Shown here: positions 1 to 4,206 of the stretch, piece after piece
How the letters are laid out: each line of letters begins with the position of its first letter
Numbering within the stretch: position 1 is the first letter of the stretch
Assembly (NCBI GenBank): GCA_018817905.1
Contig: JAHISS010000042.1
Coordinates: 1 to 5,994, forward strand
Source of the DNA: Nanobdellota archaeon
GTDB lineage: Archaea; Nanobdellota; Nanobdellia; Pacearchaeales; GW2011-AR1
Reading direction: 5' to 3'
DNA: 5,994 bases
Program-made: the position numbers and the translations under genes
Notes under the pieces: model-generated
Seen by the model: only the letters and a program-made list of their open reading frames with translations
Databases searched by the model: none
What the model was told of the DNA's origin: nothing

Positions 1-89
1 ACAACGACTTAAGGCCACATAGAAGTCTCAAGTTTGAAATACTTGAGACTCCGTCCCAAGCATTTGAGAGAAAAAGGAGAAAAGAGTAA
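1..89 (+). CDS. Transposase, integrase-core C-terminal tail (IS481/IS3-like), truncated by window edge
   Basis: Reading from base 3, an open frame of 28 codons runs to a TAA stop at 87-89. It contains N-D-L-R-P-H-R-S-L at its start, then T-P-S-Q-A-F, then a basic tail (ERKRRKE). The spacing YN..RPH..L......TP..aF is the hallmark of the end of rve (DDE integrase-core) transposases of the IS481/IS3 type, just after the catalytic glutamate. The catalytic residues and the rest of the protein lie left of the window. A perfect 10-bp inverted repeat (24-33 with 41-50, 7-base loop) sits inside the coding sequence. The element's right terminal inverted repeat should fall shortly after base 89, but it cannot be identified without the left end. 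The family call rests only on this short motif. Confidence 0.6.
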   Translation, partial: NDLRPHRSLKFEILETPSQAFERKRRKE

Positions 90-105
90 AAATGATAAAG
101 CAAAA

Positions 106-169
106 TAATTTATCGTCAGGAAATAATTATCGGATACTACAGTATCGGATGTTATGCAAAACTTTATTA
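106..169 (+). promoter_or_regulatory. Promoter and possible operator region of the 122-aa gene
   Basis: A TATA-like box (TTTATTA, 163-169) is centred 26 bases before the ATG at 192, with an A-rich stretch (GCAAAAC, 156-162) in the BRE position, so the transcript is probably leaderless. Just upstream is an inverted repeat, GATACT-AC-AGTATC (133-146). The pentamer TATCG occurs three times at 111, 128 and 143, about 15-17 bases apart; the first two copies lie inside a longer near-repeat (AATAATTTATCG / AATAATTATCG). The TATA placement is fairly secure; the operator role is inference. Confidence 0.55.
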
Positions 170-191
170 ACGGTCTTTTTTTGCGTGAGCC

Positions 192-560
192 ATGGAAGAC
201 GAATCAAGCAGGCTTTATCGGGAAGGAAGAATTGTAGAAGTTAATGGGGAGAAGGGTGTTGTTGAGTTAGAGCAACCTTGCGAGTTTAGATATGGCGAAA
301 GGAAAGGTTCTTTGTTGAAGTTTGGAATAAAGATGGACAGACTTGTAGAATTTTATATGGGTGCTGGGAGGAAAGTTAGAATTCCTGAAGATGTGATGAA
401 AAAATATGTTTTGACAATGGCTCGGAAATATAAGGGTCGGGAAGATGATGCAGGTATTTTAGAAGAAGAATCAAGGGAAGAGCTTCTCCATGAAATTCAG
501 GAAGCAGCAGAGAAAGCAGAAAGGCAGAGGAAGATTGACGATACAACTGTCAAGGATTAA
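192..560 (+). CDS. Hypothetical protein, 122 aa, beta-rich N-terminus and charged helical C-terminus
   Basis: I do not recognise the family. The start is well constrained: a TGA lies in frame at 186-188, and the ATG at 192 has a TATA box 26 bases upstream, so translation is probably leaderless. Residues about 8-70 alternate charged and hydrophobic residues with glycines (REGRIVEVNGEKGVVELE, then LLKFGIKMDRLVEFY), like a small beta-barrel or KOW/OB-like nucleic-acid or ligand-binding fold. Residues about 90-120 are strongly charged and helical (EEESREELLHEIQEAAEKAE), likely a coiled coil or disordered tail. There is no signal peptide, membrane segment or catalytic motif. It stands alone, downstream of a transposase end and convergent with the PC4 gene. 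The coding call is supported by clean codon use and its promoter; function is unknown. Confidence 0.7.
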   Translation: MEDESSRLYREGRIVEVNGEKGVVELEQPCEFRYGERKGSLLKFGIKMDRLVEFYMGAGRKVRIPEDVMKKYVLTMARKYKGREDDAGILEEESREELLHEIQEAAEKAERQRKIDDTTVKD

Positions 561-574
561 TTTCCACAATCCTT
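552..574 (+). terminator. Small hairpin over the stop codon of the 122-aa gene
   Basis: AAGGATT (552-558) pairs perfectly with AATCCTT (568-574) around a 9-base loop, and the TAA stop (558-560) lies at the stem edge. No T tract follows directly; the nearest is T6 at 735-740. It may mark the transcript 3' end or protect it, but termination here is only a guess. Confidence 0.25.
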
Positions 575-629
575 AAATTAATATAAAATCAATCAGGATG
601 TAATGTTGTTCGGATTTATGGATAATTAT
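569..629. repeat. Dispersed short repeat, copy A
   Basis: The core at 586-629 matches copy B (681-725) at all but a few of about 44 positions, sharing AAATCAATC, then TAATGTTGTT, then GGATTTATGGATAATTAT. The left flank (AATCCTTAAATTAATATAAAA) also resembles the left flank of copy C near 5730. It is noncoding: stops occur on both strands. It lies between two convergent genes. Confidence 0.6.
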
Positions 630-680
630 GATAATTGTCGGGGGTTGGGTGGTAATTTAGGATTGGAACAAATAATATCG

Positions 681-725
681 AAATCAATCGGGACTGTAAT
701 GTTGTTTGGATTTATGGATAATTAT
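681..725. repeat. Dispersed short repeat, copy B
   Basis: This is a near-identical copy of the core at 586-629, offset by 95 bases in the same orientation, with one extra base. The 51 bases between the copies (GTCGGGGGTTGGGTGG and following) are not repeated elsewhere in the window. It ends about 27 bases before the stop codon of the convergent PC4 gene, so it lies in that gene's downstream region. Confidence 0.6.
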
Positions 726-752
726 TTGTATGGATTTTTTGTTTGGTATTGG

Positions 753-1064
753 TCAGAGCGTTTGTTCTTCAATCTTCTCCTTAGGCGGAAGGGCCTCTTT
801 TTGCTCGGAAGGCGCTTTGTCCCCTGTTAATGCAGCTTGATCTTGAGTGGATTTGAGGTCTTTTTCGTCGATAGAATTAATTGCTGCTTTGAATGCTTTG
901 AAATGTTCTGCGGGAATTCTTGTTCCAGCTTTTGTAAAACCAGTGTAGCGTTCGGATTTCACGAACTCGCGGATTGTCAGGCCGGTTTTTCCGCCGAAGT
1001 CATCGATTCGAATTACAATGTCAGTATCAGGATTTTTTGGAATTCGGTCAATGTCTTTTTCCAT
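753..1064 (-). CDS. PC4-domain ssDNA-binding transcriptional coactivator-like protein
   Basis: This 103-aa protein has a PC4 (transcriptional coactivator p15) core at about residues 14-66. It starts with a strand (DIVIRIDDFGGK), continues with a short strand and the GLTIREFV motif matching the family's 'v-IRe-y' signature, then a FTKAGTRIP turn matching 'pTrkGIsl', and a helix (AEHFKAFKAAINSI). PC4 proteins dimerise and bind single-stranded DNA, melted promoters or RNA; in archaea the role is likely in transcription or genome maintenance. Residues 67-103 form a charged, low-complexity tail that is probably disordered. The ATG has a TATA box 25-26 bases upstream and no ribosome binding site, so it is likely leaderless. 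It is divergent from the 165-aa gene and convergent with the 122-aa gene. The family call is confident; the precise role is inferred. Confidence 0.85.
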   Translation of the reverse strand: MEKDIDRIPKNPDTDIVIRIDDFGGKTGLTIREFVKSERYTGFTKAGTRIPAEHFKAFKAAINSIDEKDLKSTQDQAALTGDKAPSEQKEALPPKEKIEEQTL

Positions 1065-1085
1065 TTTTGGTTATAATGAGAATTC

Positions 1086-1093
1086 TATATAAA
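1086..1093 (-). promoter_or_regulatory. TATA box of the PC4 gene
   Basis: On the minus strand this reads TTTATATA, centred about 25 bases upstream of the ATG at 1064. This spacing puts the transcription start at or next to the start codon. No Shine-Dalgarno is present in the short gap. Confidence 0.65.
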
Positions 1094-1175
1094 TGTTAGT
1101 GTTCATTGATGAGTTATATTAGAAAAGGATTGTTTGGAAGTATAAGGTTGGAAATAGACATGGGGTTTGTTAAAG

Positions 1176-1184
1176 TTTTTTAAA
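1176..1184 (+). promoter_or_regulatory. Probable TATA box of the 165-aa gene
   Basis: TTTTTTAAA lies about 25 bases before the second in-frame ATG (1205), which fits the leaderless pattern seen elsewhere in the window. An alternative is TATAAG at 1141-1146, which would start transcription near 1169 and give the first ATG (1187) a leader of about 17 bases without a Shine-Dalgarno. The sequence does not decide between them. Confidence 0.4.
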
Positions 1185-1186
1185 CC

Positions 1187-1684
1187 ATGGAATTATTATT
1201 GGTTATGGTTCACGTTTATATGCGGCATGAGTTGTGGGATGGGTTTTTGCAAAAGCATTATGAGAAATGGCGCAAAGAAGGAGGAGTTGAATTGGGGAGA
1301 GCGTCCCAAGACAAAGGTTTTGTTGACCTTAGTTTTCCAAGGGACTTGACTGAGACTATTGGCGGTTGCGCTGGGTGTACTTATTCGCTGGGAGTTGTGC
1401 ACGGACCTGGTCCAGTATCTGTTAGATTTAAGAAATTAGGAGAACATCGACATGGTTTGTTTTTGGTTGATGGATGTGAGCGTGCTACGAGAGAATATTG
1501 TTCTGGTTCTAGGGCACGTTATGATGCTGTTTCTCTTGCAACTGGAAATAGTTTATTTGAAAGAGTTGTAAAAACAATTGATAGAGTTGCTGGACAAGAC
1601 GAGGGATGGGCTTTGATGGATAGTGGGAATGTTCTTGGAAGTGCAAGACCAGGACCTATGTCGATAAAGATTGTTAACTCATAA
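1187..1684 (+). CDS. Hypothetical protein, 165 aa, four cysteines and a repeated PGP motif
   Basis: I do not recognise this family. The frame is coding in style through to TAA. Four cysteines occur as C61-x2-C64, C97 and C105, a possible zinc or disulfide site. Two segments resemble each other: LGVVHGPGPVSVRF (about 68-81) and LGSARPGPMSIKI (about 150-162), suggesting an internal duplication of a strand-turn-strand unit. The middle is glycine-rich and beta-like (HRHGLFLVDGCERATREYC), and a helix near 122-135 (SLFERVVKTIDRVAG) separates it from the second PGP unit. There is no signal peptide or membrane helix. The start is uncertain: ATG at 1187, or ATG at 1205, which has a TATA-like box about 25 bases upstream and gives 159 aa. 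It is divergently placed from the PC4 gene, with about 120 bases between them that hold both promoters. Confidence 0.65.
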   Translation: MELLLVMVHVYMRHELWDGFLQKHYEKWRKEGGVELGRASQDKGFVDLSFPRDLTETIGGCAGCTYSLGVVHGPGPVSVRFKKLGEHRHGLFLVDGCERATREYCSGSRARYDAVSLATGNSLFERVVKTIDRVAGQDEGWALMDSGNVLGSARPGPMSIKIVNS

Positions 1685-1948
1685 CCGACTTCGTCAAGTT
1701 ATTCGTCTGATGAAAAATGATTAAGTGATATGGAATTTATTCCTTTTTGAGTTTTGGGTTTTGTTGGAAATCTCTTTTCCTGCTGTTCGCAACCCAACCC
1801 GCGCGCCCAGCCCAGATACTCTCGATTTGCTTCGCCTTGCTCAGCAAATCGAGTAATTGATAGCGAACAATTTTCGGCTTTTTCAACAGAGCCCGAGTTT
1901 AATACTCCGCAGTTTGCCGCGATTGGGTAGTTCATTCTTAGGAGATAG
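1685..1948. other. Intergenic region with GC-richer palindromic element
   Basis: A region without a secure gene, holding one clear structure. CTCGATTTGCT (1821-1831) pairs perfectly with AGCAAATCGAG (1843-1853) across an 11-base loop. Outside it, TGTTCGC (1784-1790) pairs with GCGAACA (1863-1869). The enclosed left arm is GC-rich (CCCGCGCGCCCAGCCC, 1798-1813), in contrast to the AT-rich surroundings. A 78-codon minus-strand frame (1935 down to 1699) spans the whole element and is free of stops. It has unusual composition for this genome and no recognisable domain; I regard it as more likely a by-product of the element than a gene (about 0.2). The element could be a dispersed genomic repeat or a structured RNA. 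Confidence 0.45.
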
Positions 1949-1956
1949 TTTAATAA
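1949..1956 (+). promoter_or_regulatory. TATA box of the tRNA-dihydrouridine synthase gene
   Basis: TTTAATAA is centred 26 bases upstream of the ATG at 1979, with a purine-rich BRE-like stretch (GGAGATAG, 1941-1948) directly before it. The interval to the ATG is AT-rich and lacks a ribosome binding site, so the mRNA is probably leaderless. Confidence 0.6.
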
Positions 1957-1978
1957 GTATTTTATTTTTATTTAGTTT

Positions 1979-2929
1979 ATGAAAACTTTAAGAATTGGAA
2001 AACTAAAACTGAAGAATCCTTTGGTTCTTGCGCCGATGGTTGATGTGACTGATTTGCCTTATCGGCTGTTGTGCCGACGAGCTGGGGCTGGTTTGGCTTT
2101 CACGGAGATGGTTTATATTGATGCGGCCTTGCATGAGAATGCTAAGACAAAAAATATGATGAAAACTTGCCGAGAGGATTCCCCGCTTGGGTTGCAGATT
2201 ACCGGAGATCGAATCGAGGAGTTTGAAAGATTTGTTTCAAGGGAAGAGTTATGGAAAGATTATGATTTGATTGATTTGAATTGTGGTTGTCCTTCTCTTC
2301 GGGTTGCTCGGAAATCTGGTGCGGGGAGCTTTTTGATGAACGAGCCTGAGAAAATTGGGCACGTGATTAGGATTCTGAAGAAGACAGGAAAACCGGTGAC
2401 TGTTAAGGTTAGGTTGGGTTTTGATAAGAATAATGTTTTGGAAGTTGCGCGGATTGTTGAATTGGCTGGGGCGGATGCTTTGACAGTTCACGCGCGATTG
2501 GCTACGGGGGGCGGTCGGGTTCGTGCGGATTGGGATTGGTTTTCGAAGATTAAGGAAGTTGTGAAAATTCCGGTTATTGGGAACGGAGATATTGTGGACG
2601 GAGCTTCGACGAAGGAGGTTTTGAAAATTTGTGATGGTGCGATGATTGCGCGGGCGGCGATTGGAGATCCTTTGATTTTTAGTCGTGTGCGAGATTATTT
2701 GGAAACTGGGAAAGAGGGGGAAGTGGATTTTAAGAAGAACTTGGAGTTGTTTAAGGAATATATCAGTTTGCAGAGAGAGTATTTTGGCGACGGAGTTGAC
2801 CTTTCTAAAGTGAAATATGTGGGCGGAAGGTTTTTGAAAAAGATGAAGGGGGCTGTCAGGATGCGAGAAGAGTTTCATAAACTCAAGAGGTTGAAAGATG
2901 TTGAGGAGTTTGTGGAAAGTTTTAAATAA
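1979..2929 (+). CDS. dus: tRNA-dihydrouridine synthase (Dus family)
   Basis: A 316-aa FMN-dependent enzyme that reduces uridine to 5,6-dihydrouridine in tRNA using NAD(P)H, acting in the cytoplasm. The TIM-barrel motifs appear in order: LAPMVDVTD (18-25, FMN-binding start of the barrel), GLQITGD (71-77), DLNCGCP (99-105) with the catalytic cysteine C104, the SGAGSFLM loop (113-120), TVKVRLG (141-147) with K143, LTVHAR (168-173) with H171, IPVIGNGDI (197-205), and a final phosphate-binding stretch MIARAAIGDP (222-231). The last is usually G-R-G/A in the family, so ARA is a mild variant. A helical C-terminal domain follows (about 235-316), as expected for tRNA binding. Length is normal for the family. 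The substrate position and the DusA/B/C-type assignment cannot be told by eye. It has its own promoter; the next gene follows after 20 bases. Confidence 0.93.
   Translation: MKTLRIGKLKLKNPLVLAPMVDVTDLPYRLLCRRAGAGLAFTEMVYIDAALHENAKTKNMMKTCREDSPLGLQITGDRIEEFERFVSREELWKDYDLIDLNCGCPSLRVARKSGAGSFLMNEPEKIGHVIRILKKTGKPVTVKVRLGFDKNNVLEVARIVELAGADALTVHARLATGGGRVRADWDWFSKIKEVVKIPVIGNGDIVDGASTKEVLKICDGAMIARAAIGDPLIFSRVRDYLETGKEGEVDFKKNLELFKEYISLQREYFGDGVDLSKVKYVGGRFLKKMKGAVRMREEFHKLKRLKDVEEFVESFK
2921..2928 (+). promoter_or_regulatory. TATA box of the 127-aa gene, overlapping the dus stop codon
   Basis: TTTAAATA is centred about 25 bases before the ATG at 2950, preceded by GAAAG in the BRE position. 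The box covers the last codons of dus and the first two bases of its TAA (2927-2929). The downstream gene can therefore be transcribed as a leaderless mRNA independently of dus. Confidence 0.6.
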
Positions 2930-2949
2930 GCAAATTTTTAAATTATTTT

Positions 2950-3333
2950 ATGAATCGTAGACAGAATGAAACAGTTGAAGAGATAGGAAGAAAGTATTGG
3001 GAAGAAGTGGCTCCCTTGTTGGATAGATATCTCGCAGTAGCTGATCGCCGCGATAGTCGTGAACATGCAGTAACTGCAGAAGTTTGGGCTCGCACTGAGC
3101 AGATGATTGTAGATTATGCAGTAACCGCGCTTTATTCTTTTAACTTTAATTTGTTCTGGTTGGGACAAACGTTTGTTAGAGGGGTTTATCATGCTTCCAA
3201 TATTCTTGGTAATGCGGCTGAATTGGAGAGGTGTTTGCGTTTTGAGAGGAACAGGGAAATCTTTAGGCGAAGGAAAATTGCTTTTGAGAGGTCGTTGAAG
3301 CTAGCGCGTGTTCCTCGCGGAGAACCTGACTGA
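2950..3333 (+). CDS. Hypothetical alpha-helical protein, 127 aa
   Basis: Not recognised. The sequence is almost entirely helix-forming: a charged N-terminal helix (ETVEEIGRKYWEEVAPLLDRYLAV), a middle stretch rich in aromatics (ALYSFNFNLFWLGQTFVRGVY, about 60-80), and a very basic C-terminal part (ERCLRFERNREIFRRRKIAF). The middle stretch is amphipathic rather than a clear membrane span. The basic tail would suit nucleic-acid binding, but no known motif supports that. The ATG has a TATA box about 25 bases upstream and no Shine-Dalgarno, so the start is well placed. It lies 20 bases after dus and is followed by a T6 tract. A 95-codon antisense frame overlaps it but has no independent support. 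Confidence 0.65.
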   Translation: MNRRQNETVEEIGRKYWEEVAPLLDRYLAVADRRDSREHAVTAEVWARTEQMIVDYAVTALYSFNFNLFWLGQTFVRGVYHASNILGNAAELERCLRFERNREIFRRRKIAFERSLKLARVPRGEPD

Positions 3334-3339
3334 TTTTTT
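3334..3339 (+). terminator. Oligo-T terminator after the 127-aa gene
   Basis: Six T residues begin directly after the TGA stop of the 127-aa gene. Short U-runs without a hairpin are enough to release archaeal RNA polymerase, so this is a plausible termination site; no strong stem precedes it. Confidence 0.4.
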
Positions 3340-3509
3340 GGCGGTTTAACAAACAAAAAAATAGCCGTAATAAGTGTGAGGCGCGCAGCGCCGAACGCGC
3401 TCGATATATGATGTGAAGAGTGCGGGTAATTGTGCTTATGCGAAATGATAATTTTAAATATCTTGCAGGATTTCAACTAAAATGGAATTAAATTGTGGAA
3501 AACAAAAAA
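3340..3509. other. Intergenic region with a small GC-rich island
   Basis: No gene is supported here. The notable element is a GC-rich island (about 3379-3402) in AT-rich DNA. It contains the hairpin GGCGC-gca-GCGCC (3380-3392) and a further CGCGC (3396-3400) that could pair with GCGCG (3381-3385) as an alternative. On the minus strand the island is followed, about 20 bases on, by a T7 tract (bases 3355-3361 as A on the plus strand), so it could end a minus-strand transcript. A 17-codon frame from ATG 3438 lacks support. Confidence 0.3.
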
Positions 3510-3517
3510 TTTATAAA
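3510..3517 (+). promoter_or_regulatory. Strong TATA box of the uORF-NYN-cysS operon
   Basis: TTTATAAA is a near-ideal archaeal TATA box, preceded by an A-rich BRE-like run (AACAAAAAA, 3501-3509). It predicts transcription from about 3539-3541, right at the first leader hairpin, giving a 5' untranslated leader of about 90 bases before the NYN gene. Between the box and the predicted start lies a perfect 10-bp palindrome, GTAATATTAC (3531-3540). This could be a repressor site, or a second weaker TATA element centred about 25 bases before the ATG at 3560. Confidence 0.6.
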
Positions 3518-3539
3518 CCACGTCCATATAGTAATATTA

Positions 3540-3600
3540 CCAACAGGTTTGTTGGGTTTATGCTCCCCGGTAATTTGTACAAATTGCCGGATGTTTTTTT
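3540..3600 (+). promoter_or_regulatory. Structured leader with terminator-like hairpin (candidate attenuator)
   Basis: Two hairpins follow the predicted transcription start. The first is CCAACA-GGTT-TGTTGG (3540-3555), a 6-bp stem. The second is a 10-bp stem with one T-G wobble: CCGGTAATTT (3567-3576) with AAATTGCCGG (3581-3590) around a GTAC loop. After three bases it is followed by seven T residues (3594-3600). A stem plus T tract inside a leader, before the ribosome binding site, has the form of an intrinsic attenuator. It would either stop transcripts as a small RNA of about 60 bases or let them run into the NYN and cysS genes. The structures are read directly; the regulation is inference. 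Confidence 0.5.
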
Positions 3601-3631
3601 CTCTAATAACTTTTCAAGGAGGATGTTTTGA
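3560..3631 (+). CDS. Short upstream ORF, 23 codons, overlapping the NYN start
   Basis: An ATG at 3560 opens a 23-codon frame beginning MLPGNLYKLP and ending SRRMF, with TGA at 3629-3631. Its last base is the first base of the NYN ATG (TGATG), a typical coupling overlap. The frame covers the second leader hairpin and the T tract, so translating ribosomes would prevent that hairpin from forming. A TATA-like sequence (3531-3538) is centred about 25 bases before this ATG, compatible with leaderless initiation. It may be a leader peptide rather than a functional protein, and could also be a chance frame, since 23 codons is short. No cysteine codons are present, so a simple cysteine-starvation attenuator is not supported. 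Confidence 0.3.
   Translation: MLPGNLYKLPDVFFSNNFSRRMF
3616..3622 (+). promoter_or_regulatory. Shine-Dalgarno of the NYN gene
   Basis: AAGGAGG is a strong match to the complement of the 16S rRNA 3' end. It lies 8 bases before the ATG at 3631 and selects that ATG over the in-frame TTG at 3628. It is the only strong ribosome binding site in the window, consistent with a transcript that has a real 5' leader. Confidence 0.75.
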
Positions 3632-4206
3632 TGGAAGACACCATCATGTTTGTAGACAATGGGTTCTTTAAACTAGTTAAGAAAGAAATTGAAGCAAGAA
3701 CTAAAAGCAAGAAAAAACTTCTACAGACTTTTAGAAACATATGTGAAAAAGAAAAATTATATTTAAAACATCTATTTTTTTATACAGCTCCGCCTTATCA
3801 AAGCGAAAGCCCAACAGAGAAAGAAAAGAACTTAATTAAGAGTTATAGGTATTTATTAAAATTTCTCAAATACAAAAAATGGATAACAGTCAGAGAAGGA
3901 CGTTGTCAAAGATTGAAGATTGATGGAGAGTTTACATACAAGCAGAAGGGAGTGGATATTTTAATTTCTATTGACATGATGGAAACACCCAACAGATACC
4001 CGGGCATTAAAAAAATAATACTTATTGCTTGTGATTCGGATTTTGTTCCAGTCATAGGAATAATGAAAAGCAAAGGTATTAATGTGATATTGTATACTTA
4101 CTTTGATAGAAAAAGAAATTCTTCTTTTTCAAAGTATAATGAGCTTTTGAAGGCCGCTTCAAAATGGGTTAAGTTGGAAGAAGTTGATTTCGAGGATAAA
4201 AAATGA
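3631..4206 (+). CDS. NYN-domain (DUF88/LabA-like) PIN-fold protein, predicted ribonuclease
   Basis: This 191-aa protein is essentially one NYN domain, the PIN-like metal-dependent nuclease fold. Motifs in order: MFVDNGFF (6-13) with acidic D9; FFYTAPPYQSESPTEKEK (49-66), the DUF88-type 'yydaPp' segment with the following helix; KGVDILISIDMM (106-117) with conserved D109 and D115; IILIACDSDFVPVI (129-142) with the CDSDF acidic pair D135/D137; then a final strand (INVILY, 150-155) and helix (FSKYNELLKAASKWVKL). All expected acidic positions are intact, so an active RNase is likely, although many members have no proven substrate. The ATG at 3631 is chosen because of the Shine-Dalgarno. The stop overlaps the cysS start (ATGA, 4203-4206). 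Codon use is distinctive: 7 of about 17 Ile codons are ATA, and AAA exceeds AAG about two to one, unlike dus and cysS, hinting at a separate origin. Confidence 0.88.
   Translation: MEDTIMFVDNGFFKLVKKEIEARTKSKKKLLQTFRNICEKEKLYLKHLFFYTAPPYQSESPTEKEKNLIKSYRYLLKFLKYKKWITVREGRCQRLKIDGEFTYKQKGVDILISIDMMETPNRYPGIKKIILIACDSDFVPVIGIMKSKGINVILYTYFDRKRNSSFSKYNELLKAASKWVKLEEVDFEDKK

Noticed and set aside
24..50. Perfect 10-bp hairpin as a terminator
   Set aside because: It lies within the transposase reading frame and has no T tract after it.
603..1076. Plus-strand frames at 603-830 and 837-1076
   Set aside because: The first runs through the noncoding repeats and both overlap the PC4 gene, whose domain is clear; their aromatic-rich translations are complement artefacts.
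2249..2878. Long minus-strand open frame of 209 codons opposite dus
   Set aside because: It is antisense to a clearly functional dus gene, is rich in Asn, Arg, Pro and Phe as expected from the complement of G-ending codons, and has no promoter or domain.
3189..3476. Minus-strand 95-codon frame
   Set aside because: Half lies antisense to the 127-aa gene and the rest crosses the GC-rich island; no promoter geometry or domain supports it.
3628..3630. TTG as start of the NYN gene
   Set aside because: The ATG at 3631 is directly adjacent, is better spaced from AAGGAGG and begins the conserved domain.
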